Assembly (NCBI RefSeq): GCF_013375555.1
Contig: NZ_JABXWB010000005.1
Location: 637,501 to 701,500, forward strand
DNA from: Sphingobium sp. EM0848
GTDB taxonomy: Bacteria > Pseudomonadota > Alphaproteobacteria > Sphingomonadales > Sphingomonadaceae
Reading direction: 5' to 3'
Length of the DNA stretch: 64,000 bases
Part shown: positions 21,987 through 29,968 of the stretch, piece by piece
Position numbering within the stretch: position 1 is the first letter of the stretch
Layout of the letters: each line of letters opens with the position of its first letter
Program-made: the position numbers and the translations under genes
Notes under the pieces: model-generated
Told to the model about the DNA's origin: nothing
Databases searched by the model: none
What the model saw: the letters and a program-made list of their open reading frames with translations, nothing else

Positions 21987-23183
21987 ATGAACGCAGTGGT
22001 AGCCCAGATTGGCGATCTGGCGGAGGCCGGCGAAAAGATGGTCGAACGCCTGCGGCGCAAGGCTTTTCTGCCGGAAAGCCGCAAGGAACTCAACGTCCGC
22101 TTCGGCATTGCCGAGGCGGCGCAACTCCTTGGTTGCTCGACGAATCGGATTCGCATGGCGGAGGAGGATGGCCGCTTGCCCCCCGCCCCGCCGACCGAAA
22201 ATGGGCGCCGCCCCGGCTATACGGTGGAAGAGCTGCTAAACATGCGGCAGGTGCTGGGCGCCTCGCCCGAACGCGCCGGGCTGGACGTGCCCGCAATCAT
22301 CGCGGTGCAGAATTTCAAGGGCGGCGTCGGCAAATCGACCGTCACCACTCATCTTGCCCATTATTTTGCGGTCCAGGGTTATCGCGTGCTGGTGGTCGAC
22401 TGCGACTCTCAGGCTACCACCACCACGCTGTTCGGTTTCAACCCGCATTTCAACATCCAGCGGGAAGAGACGCTCTACCCCTATCTCTCGATCGACCCGA
22501 CGCAGGTCGACCTGCTCTATGCAGTCAAGCATACCGCCTGGCCCAATGTCGACCTGATCCCGTCCAACCTCGAACTGTTCGACGTCGAATATGAGCTGGC
22601 GGCGGCGGGCAGCGACGGCGGTTCGGTGCTGGCGGCGCGCTTCCGCAAGCTGAAGCAGGGTCTCATGGACCTTGCCCGTCACTATGATGTGGTGCTGCTT
22701 GACCCGCCGCCAGCGCTCGGCACGATCAGCCTTGCGGTGATGCAGGCGGCGAACGCGCTGCTGGTGCCGCTGGCCGCGACCACGCCCGACTTCTGCTCGA
22801 CCGTCCAGTTCCTCTCGATGATGGATCAGGTGATCAGCCAGTTGCAGCAGGCGGGGATCGAGGTCGATTATCAGTTCGTCCGCCTCCTCTGCTCGAAATT
22901 CGACAGCAACGATCCCAGCCATTCGATGGTCCGCGCGATCATGGAGCAGAGCTTCGGCCCGGCCCTTCTGCCCGTGCCGATACTCGACAGTGCGGAAATC
23001 AGCCATGCCGCGATGCGCATGATGACGGTCTACGAACTGGAAAAGCCGATCGGCACGCCGCGCACCCACAAGCGTTGCCGCGCCAATCTGGATGAAGCGC
23101 TGGGGCAGATCGAGGCGCTGGTCCGTCAGGGATGGGGCCGCGTCGCGCCCGCGCGGGAGGAGGATATTGTCAATGCGGCATAA
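21987..23183 (+). CDS. parA: ParA-type partition ATPase of the replicon
   Basis: A 398-residue partition ATPase. An N-terminal MerR-like HTH (residues about 35-85, FGIAEAAQLLGCSTNRIRMAEEDGRLPP) precedes the ParA domain with deviant Walker A KGGVGKST at 111-118, Walker A' VVDCDSQAT and Walker B VVLLDPPPALG. The N-terminal HTH is typical of type Ia ParA/RepA proteins that autoregulate their operon. GGCAGGA precedes the ATG. It is followed by parB and repA on the same strand and marks the replication/partition locus. The 268-base gap upstream is AT-richer near the start and holds motif copy 3. Confidence 0.93.
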   Translation: MNAVVAQIGDLAEAGEKMVERLRRKAFLPESRKELNVRFGIAEAAQLLGCSTNRIRMAEEDGRLPPAPPTENGRRPGYTVEELLNMRQVLGASPERAGLDVPAIIAVQNFKGGVGKSTVTTHLAHYFAVQGYRVLVVDCDSQATTTTLFGFNPHFNIQREETLYPYLSIDPTQVDLLYAVKHTAWPNVDLIPSNLELFDVEYELAAAGSDGGSVLAARFRKLKQGLMDLARHYDVVLLDPPPALGTISLAVMQAANALLVPLAATTPDFCSTVQFLSMMDQVISQLQQAGIEVDYQFVRLLCSKFDSNDPSHSMVRAIMEQSFGPALLPVPILDSAEISHAAMRMMTVYELEKPIGTPRTHKRCRANLDEALGQIEALVRQGWGRVAPAREEDIVNAA

Positions 23184-23243
23184 AAGCCTGTCCTACATGC
23201 ATATGTTCATCATATGTTCCCGTTTCGTCAAGGGGGGAATGTG

Positions 23244-24335
23244 ATGGCGCGCAAGCAGTCCGATTATCTGGCAGCCCTGCTTTCGGACGAACCGGAAGCC
23301 CCGCCCGCGCCCGCCCAGCAGGAAGAGGCCAAGTCCACGGAAACGGCCCCCTCCCCTGCCCCGGCCGCCGCGACCCGCCCGGAACGCGCGCGCGGCACGA
23401 CGCTGCTCGGCCGGGAATCCGCGCTTGCCCGGCTTGCCTCCGGCGAAGTGCGGCAGGTCACGCAATTGCTGCTCGACCCGGCCAAGGTTCGCATCTGGAG
23501 CGGCAATGCCCGCCATTACGCGCATCTCAACGAGGAAAATTGCCGCGAACTGATCGATTCGATCATCGCGGAGGGCGGCCAGAAGGTACCCGCCGTGGTC
23601 CGCCGCATCGAGGGCGATCCCGATCACGACTATGAAGTGATCGCCGGCACCCGCCGCCATTGGTCGATCAGCTGGCTACGCGCCAACAGCTATTCCGACA
23701 TGATGTTCGTGGCACAGGTCGCCCAGCTCGACGACGAAGCGGCCTTCCGCCTCGCAGACCTTGAAAACCGCGCGCGCAAGGATGTGTCGGATCTGGAGCG
23801 CGCCCGCAACTATGCCGACGCGCTCAAGGCCCATTATGGCAGCCACCTGACACGCATGGCGGAGCGGCTGAAACTCTCCAAGGGCTGGCTTAGCAAGATG
23901 ATCAAGGTGGCAGGCATCCCCGACGCCATCATCGACGCCTTCGCCTCGCCCGCCGATGTGCAGCTGAAGCCTGCCTATACGCTCGCCCAGGCGCTGGACG
24001 ACAAGCAAGCCCTTGCCGCGATCAATGCAGAGGCCGGACGCCTCGCCTCCGAACAGCGCGCTTTGCATGCGGCCGGTGCGACGCCCGTTCCCGCTACCGA
24101 AGTGTTGAAGCGCCTGCTCGACGCCCCGCGCGCAGCCCGTTCGGAACCGAAGGCAGAGCCTTTCACCTGGACCACGCCCTATGGGCGTCCAGCGCTGACG
24201 GTGCAGTCGGTCAACCGGCAGGGCATCACCATCCGCCTGCATGCCGGATCGGGCGCTGACCCGGACACGCTCGCCTCGGCGCTGCGCGACACGCTCGACC
24301 ATCTCGAACGGCAGGGCAGGGGACTGCAACGCTGA
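23244..24335 (+). CDS. parB: ParB-type partition DNA-binding protein
   Basis: A 363-residue ParB/RepB protein. After a low-complexity Ala/Pro/Glu N-terminus (to about residue 60) comes the ParB/Srx-like domain (WSGNARHYAHLNEENCRELIDSI, VPAVVRR, YEVIAGTRRHWSISWL, the GTRRH box) and an HTH region (ARNYADALKAHYGSHLTRMAERLKLSKGWLSKMIKVAGIP). It should bind the palindromes just downstream. AAGGGGGG precedes the ATG at 23244. The 60-base gap after parA holds a direct repeat of CATATGTTC. Confidence 0.92.
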   Translation: MARKQSDYLAALLSDEPEAPPAPAQQEEAKSTETAPSPAPAAATRPERARGTTLLGRESALARLASGEVRQVTQLLLDPAKVRIWSGNARHYAHLNEENCRELIDSIIAEGGQKVPAVVRRIEGDPDHDYEVIAGTRRHWSISWLRANSYSDMMFVAQVAQLDDEAAFRLADLENRARKDVSDLERARNYADALKAHYGSHLTRMAERLKLSKGWLSKMIKVAGIPDAIIDAFASPADVQLKPAYTLAQALDDKQALAAINAEAGRLASEQRALHAAGATPVPATEVLKRLLDAPRAARSEPKAEPFTWTTPYGRPALTVQSVNRQGITIRLHAGSGADPDTLASALRDTLDHLERQGRGLQR

Positions 24336-24409
24336 TGGAGAGCGGGGGGGACAGAGCGGCAAGGGGTAACAGACGGTCGATCGGCCTCGCGCTGTTTCCC
24401 GACCATCCC

Positions 24410-24425
24410 GTTTCCCTGGGGAAAC
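24410..24425. promoter_or_regulatory. Centromere-like palindrome 1 (ParB box)
   Basis: GTTTCCCTGGGGAAAC, a near-perfect 16-bp palindrome between parB and repA, 47 bases centre to centre from a perfect version. Size and place fit parS-type sites, whose canonical form is also a GTTTC...GAAAC palindrome. A further half site, GTTTCCC, lies at 24394-24400. Confidence 0.65.
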
Positions 24426-24456
24426 ATGCCCCCATCTCATCGGAAAGGCATTCTCC

Positions 24457-24472
24457 GTTTCCCCGGGGAAAC
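24457..24472. promoter_or_regulatory. Centromere-like palindrome 2 (ParB box)
   Basis: GTTTCCCCGGGGAAAC, a perfect 16-bp palindrome about 100 bases before repA. It is the best copy of the candidate ParB box in the window. Confidence 0.7.
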
Positions 24473-24570
24473 ATCCCTTTCCCCTGCCCCTTGGTTCCAC
24501 CGACTTCTTCCTGGTTTCGCCACGCTGACATTGTCCGCCGCCGGCTACCTATCAATTTCAGGACCCGCCC

Positions 24571-25779
24571 ATGAGCCGCGCCGGCAAGACCGAGATCAAC
24601 GACCAGTTCGAACTCTTCCTTCCCTATATTGCGGACCTGCCTCTGCGCGACCAACGCGAGATGATGGAGCGGCCCTTCTTCAGCCTCGCCAAGACCAAGC
24701 GCGTCAAGCCGATCGATTACACCTCCCCCGACGGCAAGGCCTGGGTTCATGTCTCCGCCAATCCCGATTATGGCATGGCGACGATCTGGGATGCCGACAT
24801 CCTGATCTATTGCGCCTCGGTGCTCGCCGACATGGCGCGGCGCGGGCTGAACGACATTCCGCGCAAACTGCATCTCATGCCCTATGACCTGCTGCGCGCC
24901 ATCCACCGACCGACCACGGGCCGCGCCTATGAACTGCTCGGCCAGTCGCTGGACCGGCTCGTCTCCACCACGATCAAGACCAATATCCGGGCTGAAAATC
25001 GCCGCGAAGCGACCTTCAGCTGGCTCGACGGCTGGACCCAGCTGGTCGACGAACGCACCGAGCGATCGCGCGGCATGACCATTGAACTCTCCAACTGGTT
25101 CTATGAAGGCGTGCTGATGCAGGGTGGCGTACTCAGCATCGACCGCGCCTATTTCGACCTGACCGGCGGGCGTGAACGCTGGCTCTACAAGGTCGCGCGC
25201 AAACATGCCGGTGGGGCGGGGGAGGCGGGCTTCGCCATTTCCATGCCAACCCTCTTCGACAAGTCCGGAGCCGAGGGCGCCTATCGCCGCTTCAAGTTCG
25301 AGATCGCCAAGATCGCCGAACGCGATCCGCTGCCGGGCTATACGCTGGTGCTGGAGCAACCGGACGGCAAGCGGGAGCCATCGCTGCGGATGCGCCGGCG
25401 TTCCTCGGCCGATCCACTTCCCACGCCGATCTCCGGCGCGAACGCGGCGCCAACTCCCGGCAGGTCGGCAAGCACCGCTCCCGCGCCAGCCGCTTCCAAG
25501 CCGCCAGCCATCGTCGCGGAAAAGCAGGAGCTGTTCGACGCCAGCGCCGTGATCCGCCGCACCGTGGCGGGGCTTTCGGCCAAGGCCAGCGCCGGGGAAA
25601 TCACCGACGCGACACTCGCCACGCTGCGCGCCGAATGCCCCGGCTGGGACTATCAGGCGCTGCATCAGGAATATCGCGACTGGCTCGACGGCGACGCCGC
25701 GCGCACGCCCGTCAATTATCAGAAAGCCTTTATCGGCTTCGTCCGCCGCTTCCACGAGAAGAACCGGCACCGCCTCTGA
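24571..25779 (+). CDS. repA: Replication initiator protein A
   Basis: A 402-residue replication initiator of the RepA family common on alphaproteobacterial secondary replicons. The N-terminal two thirds (FELFLPYIADLPLRDQREMMERPFFSLAKTKRVKPIDY ... LLGQSLDRLVSTTIKTNI ... RGMTIELSNWFYEGVL) form the winged-helix initiator. A Pro/Ala linker (about 275-315) and a small C-terminal domain (WDYQALHQEYRDWLDGDAARTPVNYQKAFIGFVRRFHEKN) follow. AGGA precedes the ATG. The iterons it should bind lie about 0.9 kb downstream. Confidence 0.9.
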   Translation: MSRAGKTEINDQFELFLPYIADLPLRDQREMMERPFFSLAKTKRVKPIDYTSPDGKAWVHVSANPDYGMATIWDADILIYCASVLADMARRGLNDIPRKLHLMPYDLLRAIHRPTTGRAYELLGQSLDRLVSTTIKTNIRAENRREATFSWLDGWTQLVDERTERSRGMTIELSNWFYEGVLMQGGVLSIDRAYFDLTGGRERWLYKVARKHAGGAGEAGFAISMPTLFDKSGAEGAYRRFKFEIAKIAERDPLPGYTLVLEQPDGKREPSLRMRRRSSADPLPTPISGANAAPTPGRSASTAPAPAASKPPAIVAEKQELFDASAVIRRTVAGLSAKASAGEITDATLATLRAECPGWDYQALHQEYRDWLDGDAARTPVNYQKAFIGFVRRFHEKNRHRL

Positions 25780-26182
25780 CCACGCGACCTCTTCTTCCCG
25801 GCATTGGTCACATCATGAGGGGGAGGGGAGGCAATCCAGAGCTGTACAGGCCGGTCGCACGCGGGGTCTCACCAAGCTCCGCTCAAGCCCCTGGCGTTAG
25901 AATATCCTGCGGAAGAGCGAAAAGCGCTTCCATGTCGAAGCGATGCCCAAGGGCCATCTGTCGTACCAGCCTTGTCCCCCGCCGGCCGCTTTTCTCCAAC
26001 CAGCACAACCAAGCCGACCAAAGCGGAAAGGCACGCAGCCCCTGCGCTCCGACCAATCTCACCGGTCGCCGCTAGAGAGAGCATCGTGCAGAACGATGAG
26101 CGAGCCAGAGGCACGCGACGCTGGCCTCGGGTTTCAGCTTGGCCGAACTGCGTTTCTGCATAAAAGGATGCGACAACAAACT

Positions 26183-26309
26183 TAGAGCATCGTGCGGAAA
26201 AGTGGGAACCGGTTTTAGCTTCGCTGAACTGCGTTTCCGCTTAAAACGATGCGACAACAAAAACTGAGAGCGCGCGTCCTGCATCCGATTTGGCGCTACG
26301 CGCTCTCAG
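26183..26309 (-). repeat. Bipartite hairpin repeat, family I, copy 2 (inverted)
   Basis: On the minus strand it follows copy 1 (12693-12796): GAGAGCGCG arms, TTTGTTGTCGCATCGTTTT linker, ACCGGTTCCCACTTTT core and a GATGCTCTAA end. It carries an extra segment of about 26 bases (AAGCGGAAACGCAGTTCAGC...) inside the right half. A degenerate copy of that segment and linker precedes it at about 26128-26175. Confidence 0.65.
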
Positions 26310-26358
26310 TGCAGTCAGCGGCGGATCGCACCGCCGCTCTACCTCCCGCGACATGCGG

Positions 26359-26380
26359 CCCCCCCCCCCCCCCCCCCCCC
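26359..26380. repeat. Homopolymer run of 22 C
   Basis: An uninterrupted run of 22 cytosines in a non-coding stretch between repA and the iterons. It is either a slippage-prone (G-quadruplex-forming on the other strand) element or a sequencing/assembly artefact. Confidence 0.9.
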
Positions 26381-26506
26381 AGCCTATGATCGCGACCGTC
26401 AGGCCTCCGAAAAGGGGCATATTCCCCGCCAATGCCCGACGCCAGCCGCGGGCAGGGCACCGCCCTTTCCTCCCGCCAGCCCATCCACGGAGAGGGGAAG
26501 AAGGGC

Positions 26507-26523
26507 CGTTCCTGAAGTGTCGG
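26507..26523 (-). repeat. Inverted iteron copy
   Basis: The minus strand reads CCGACACTTCAGGAACG, which fits the 17-bp consensus of the direct array at 26665-26769. It lies 142 bases to the left in opposite orientation, as often seen for single inverted initiator sites. Confidence 0.6.
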
Positions 26524-26664
26524 GTTGCGGCATCGCCTCAAGCCGCGATCCTCGCGGAGGGATTCCACTTCCCTCAGCTCACCGATTAATTTGAACGTCC
26601 TTCCGGACGCCTCTCGGAAAACTGATTCAATCTCCCGCCCATTTTCTCCGTTCATCCCCGACCA

Positions 26665-26769
26665 TCGACATTCCAGGAACGGTCTTCGGCCCTTCGGGAA
26701 CGTTTCCCCGACATATCAGGAACGGCAGGTTCGACACTCCGGGAACGAACTATCGACCTTATGGGAACG
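26665..26769 (+). repeat. Iteron array (five direct 17-bp repeats)
   Basis: Five copies of a 17-bp word ending in GGAACG start at 26665, 26686, 26708, 26731 and 26753, a spacing of 21-23 bases or about two helical turns. Examples are TCGACATTCCAGGAACG and TCGACACTCCGGGAACG. Evenly phased direct repeats near repA are the usual binding sites of iteron-type initiators, so this is the likely origin. Confidence 0.8.
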
Positions 26770-26916
26770 GGCCTGTCACCCCGACTCGTGCGATTCCGGC
26801 GATTCGGATGCGGAGTCTGCGCCCGGTAACTCTCTAACCTTCCTATAAACCCTGTAACCTCAGGGGAGATATTGTCTTTGGAAAAGTCTGGATGGGAGTG
26901 CAAAGGCACGGCCCGT

Positions 26917-27870
26917 CTAACGGCCGCTCATAGTCGAAAGCCGCTCTCCGGTCACATGTTCGACCTGCGCCACCAACTTGGTCGCGCCCTGATGGGAGAT
27001 GCCGAGCAACCGGGCGACAGCCGTCTTGCTAAGCCCCGGATAGGCCAGTTCCAGTCGGATCAACAACGGGGCCCTGCTGCGGCGCGTTACCCGCAATTCG
27101 CTGGGCAAACGTGCCAGCTTCGCCTCCAGCCGATCCAACTCCGCCAGTCCCTGGCCCGCCTGCCGCGCGATCATCGCCGCAATATGATCCGCCAGCGCAT
27201 TGCCATCGTCCGGCAGGAAGCGGGGCAGATCGACCAGAGAGGGCAGGGCGCGCATCGCCAGTCCCGCCGCCGCCAGCGCCGCGGGCAGATGACAGGCGAG
27301 CAACCATCCCATGTCGAACCGCCGCGGTTCTATGCGGAGCTGCCGTCCGTCGACGGTCGTGATGAGTTGTCCCTCCGTCGTGGGCGCCTCCAGACTGCCT
27401 CGAATATCGATCAGGCGCCGGGCGATCGCGGGAAGCGAGGCGGCAGGGTAGGGAGCCTCCAGCAGCATCTGCGCCGTGCGCCAGACCGGGCCGAAGCGCA
27501 CCAGATCCTCCGGGGCCCAGAGATCGGCTTCCCGGCGATCGTCGAGGAGGGTGCGCGAGACGTTTAGCGTCGCCCGCGCAATCGGATCGCGATGGCCCTC
27601 CGTCGCCGAGAGCGCGAAATGGAACAGGGCAGCGATGGAGAAGGGATCGTTCAGCCCCTCGCTGTGCCGGGGCGGCGGGGTACGGCCGCAAATCCAGTCC
27701 TGAAGGTCCCTGAACGACACGGGAACCCCCGCAAAGCTCGCCAGCGCCGCCGCGCCCTTCAGCCTTGCACGGGCCAGCCAGATATCCGTGGCGGGGCTGT
27801 TGATCAGCCTTCCGTCGAGTCGGCCAAGAAGCAGCAGGGCATGATCGGGAGAAGGTGAAAAATCGCGCAT
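26917..27870 (-). CDS. Plasmid-type HTH protein (DUF1612-like)
   Basis: A 317-residue protein with a clear C-terminal helix-turn-helix (residues about 280-305, GLSKTAVARLLGISHQGATKLVAQVEHV). The long N-terminal part contains DLQDWICGRTPPPRHSEG and an RHE_PE00001/DUF1612-like layout. Such proteins are frequent near replication loci of alphaproteobacterial plasmids; the function is not established, and a transcriptional regulator is the simplest reading. TTAGGAA precedes the ATG. It is convergent with repA across the origin. A 10-bp inverted repeat 25 bases upstream of the start could be its own operator. Confidence 0.7.
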   Translation of the reverse strand: MRDFSPSPDHALLLLGRLDGRLINSPATDIWLARARLKGAAALASFAGVPVSFRDLQDWICGRTPPPRHSEGLNDPFSIAALFHFALSATEGHRDPIARATLNVSRTLLDDRREADLWAPEDLVRFGPVWRTAQMLLEAPYPAASLPAIARRLIDIRGSLEAPTTEGQLITTVDGRQLRIEPRRFDMGWLLACHLPAALAAAGLAMRALPSLVDLPRFLPDDGNALADHIAAMIARQAGQGLAELDRLEAKLARLPSELRVTRRSRAPLLIRLELAYPGLSKTAVARLLGISHQGATKLVAQVEHVTGERLSTMSGR

Positions 27871-28259
27871 TTCCTAAGGATAGCGCATAGGCTCATACAA
27901 CCAAATAGGGGTGTTGGTTGTATCCTCTATGAGGGGCTTTACGGGGGGAGGGGAAGGAGATTTGCCTGTTCAGCAAAAGGAACCGTCGGCGCCGACGCTT
28001 ATGCCATAGGGGAGCGATGACTGCCAGCACTCAATTGCAGGATCGTTTCCACGCGCCCGGCCCGACACACGACATGGGGAAGCCAAGCGGCGACCTCAAA
28101 AACAGAACAAAAAGGGAATTATTGCAATTTGGCGTTATAAGGCCCGCCAGACGCCGACGACTGCTCCAACATATGATGATATGTCGACGGTCTGTTTCGG
28201 CGTTCAGCGAGCCTCCAGCGCTGCCTAATTTTTAGGCATATAGGCGCCATTTTCAGCGA
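27871..28259. other. Gene-free gap with operator-like inverted repeats
   Basis: No convincing gene; a 72-codon ORF at 28017-28235 lacks a ribosome site and family resemblance. The gap carries the perfect inverted repeat at 27895-27923 and a second small one, ACATAT-GATG-ATATGT, at 28169-28184. Confidence 0.5.
27895..27923. promoter_or_regulatory. Operator-like inverted repeat upstream of the HTH gene
   Basis: ATACAACCAA and TTGGTTGTAT form a perfect 10-bp inverted repeat with a 9-base spacer (one helical turn between arms), 25 bases from the start of the HTH gene. This suits binding of a dimeric HTH regulator, perhaps autoregulation. Confidence 0.55.
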
Positions 28260-29894
28260 CTATTCGACCCTGATCGCTGGGTCGGGCAGGACCACGCCCA
28301 CGCGCTTGGCATAATCATCCCACGCCTTTTCCAGTTCGGCCCGACGGGCGGGCTGCTCGATGGACAGGTCGCGGGTCTCACCGGGGTCGCGTGCGATGTC
28401 GAAGAGGCGCCATTGCCCGTCGCCGGGATCGGTGATCTTCCAGTCCCCCTGCCGCAAGGCGCGCGATCCGAATAATTCGGTGCCGATGCTCTCGTTCGCG
28501 GGATGGACGGTCTTTGCCTTGCCCGCCAGCCATGGCGCCCAGCTCGTCCCCAATATCGGCTGAACCGTGCGCCCGGCGAACCGGCCCTTGGGCTGCGGCA
28601 CGTCGGCCAGATCGAGCAGGGTAGGGGTCACATCCATGACGTTCAGATAGTCATGGGCCACCGTGCCGCCCCGCCGCACTGCCGGTCCCGAGAGGAAGGC
28701 TGTCGTCCGTGTACCGCCCTCGGTCGCAAAGGCCTTGTACAGCCAGGACGGCGTGGTCGCCGCCTGCGCCCAGCCGGGACCATAGCTGATATAGCTGCTT
28801 GCCTTGCCGAGATTGTCGAGGCTGTTGTCCGCTTCGGCGGCCCGCGTCTGGAAGCGGGGATTTTTGGCGTGGACCAAATCCATCCCTTCCGCGCCATTGT
28901 CGGCCAGGAACAGGATCACCGTATTCTCATACTCCCCGCTGGCCTTCAGCGCATCGATCACCCGCCCGACATTCTGGTCGAGCCGGTCGACCATCGCCGC
29001 ATAGATCTCCATCGTGCGGGCGGCGGTCTTTTTATCCTCGGCGCTCGCCTTCTCCCAATGCCCGGCATTTTCCAGTTCATGCTGCGCAGCATAAGCGGGA
29101 ACCAGTCCCAGCGCGATCTGCCTCTTCAACCGCTCGGCCCGCAGCGCGTCATAGCCCGCATCATAGCGCCCGCGATATTGGGCGACGGTTTCTGCGGGCG
29201 CCTGCAACGGCCAGTGCGGCGCGGTGAAGGCGAGATAGGCGAAGAAGGGCTTGCCGTCGCGCGTCGTTTTGAGCTGCTCGATCAGTTTGGAGGCGAAGGT
29301 GTCGGACGAATAATAATCGGCGGGCAGGCTCGCCAGAGTCTGGCCGTCTTCGCGATAGGTTGTCGCGCCGGGCTTCTGTTCGGCCGAGATGTCCGTGCCA
29401 TAATGATTGCCCGCACCCTGCAACAGGGCGAAGCTGTGTTGAAACCCTCTTGCGTGGGGGTCCTGTTCCGGCGTCAGGCCCAGATGCCATTTGCCCGAGA
29501 AGAGCGTGCGATATCCACCCGCCGACAGGATTTCCGGCAAGGCGGCGATGTCGGGTCGCAAATATCCCTCATGCCCCGGCTTGCCGATCTGGTTGGGCGC
29601 CTGCATCTCGGCCATGGTGCCCAGCCCCGTGCGGTGATTGTCCGTGCCCGACAGCAGCATGGATCGGGTGGGGGAACAGGTCGGCGCGGTGTGGAATCCG
29701 GTGAAGCGGATTCCGGCCGTGGCCAGCTTGTCGAGATTGGGTGTCGCGATCTCGCTGCCGAAGGCCCCGAGGTCCGAATAGCCCAGATCGTCCGCGACGA
29801 TGATGAGGAAATTGGGTCTTTTCTCCTGCGCGGCAGCCGGGGCGGTGAGGGCGGTCGCCAGCGCGAGGCTGGCCAATAGGGTGCGGATTTTCAT
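28260..29894 (-). CDS. Arylsulfatase (type I, formylglycine)
   Basis: A 544-residue secreted sulfatase. It has a signal peptide (LLASLALATALTAPAAAQ), a metal site DD at VADDLGYSD, Cys73 in the CSPTRS motif that becomes formylglycine, FSGKWHLG, and the second metal region LADNGAEG. It hydrolyses aryl or alkyl sulfate esters to release sulfate. The start ATGAAAATCCG at 29894 begins a typical signal peptide; an upstream in-frame ATG at 29930 lies inside the terminator hairpin. The ribosome site is weak. It is the last gene of a minus-strand sulfate-ester cluster with an AtsK-like dioxygenase, an MFS transporter and a TonB receptor. Confidence 0.9.
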   Translation of the reverse strand: MKIRTLLASLALATALTAPAAAQEKRPNFLIIVADDLGYSDLGAFGSEIATPNLDKLATAGIRFTGFHTAPTCSPTRSMLLSGTDNHRTGLGTMAEMQAPNQIGKPGHEGYLRPDIAALPEILSAGGYRTLFSGKWHLGLTPEQDPHARGFQHSFALLQGAGNHYGTDISAEQKPGATTYREDGQTLASLPADYYSSDTFASKLIEQLKTTRDGKPFFAYLAFTAPHWPLQAPAETVAQYRGRYDAGYDALRAERLKRQIALGLVPAYAAQHELENAGHWEKASAEDKKTAARTMEIYAAMVDRLDQNVGRVIDALKASGEYENTVILFLADNGAEGMDLVHAKNPRFQTRAAEADNSLDNLGKASSYISYGPGWAQAATTPSWLYKAFATEGGTRTTAFLSGPAVRRGGTVAHDYLNVMDVTPTLLDLADVPQPKGRFAGRTVQPILGTSWAPWLAGKAKTVHPANESIGTELFGSRALRQGDWKITDPGDGQWRLFDIARDPGETRDLSIEQPARRAELEKAWDDYAKRVGVVLPDPAIRVE

Positions 29895-29915
29895 GATATG
29901 GTCCGTCAAAAGAGG

Positions 29916-29943
29916 GGCCGCATCCTCCATAAAGGATGCGGCC
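29916..29943 (-). terminator. Terminator/attenuator between the dioxygenase and arylsulfatase genes
   Basis: A perfect 10-bp stem GGCCGCATCC/GGATGCGGCC with an 8-base loop is followed on the minus strand by CCTCTTTTG. It sits between the two genes and may lower arylsulfatase expression relative to the upstream genes. Confidence 0.6.
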
Positions 29944-29968
29944 CAATGTGCCGAAGGTCAGGGTGGGG

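Larger units (their letters stand above)
25780..26916. other. Probable origin region: repeats, a poly-C run and iterons, no convincing gene
   Basis: No ORF here has family resemblance or a good ribosome site. From left to right it holds about 300 bases of unrecognised sequence, a partial and then a full copy of the family I repeat (26128-26309), 22 consecutive C residues at 26359-26380, one inverted iteron (26507-26523), five direct iterons (26665-26769), and an AT-richer stretch with repeated GTAAC words (26825-26880). This arrangement fits a replication origin downstream of repA. Confidence 0.6.

Noticed and set aside
25869..26114. 81-codon minus-strand ORF after repA
   Set aside because: No ribosome site or family resemblance; it overlaps repeat-rich origin sequence.
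28017..28235. 72-codon ORF between the HTH gene and the arylsulfatase
   Set aside because: No ribosome site, no recognisable family, basic and low-quality composition; the interval looks regulatory.
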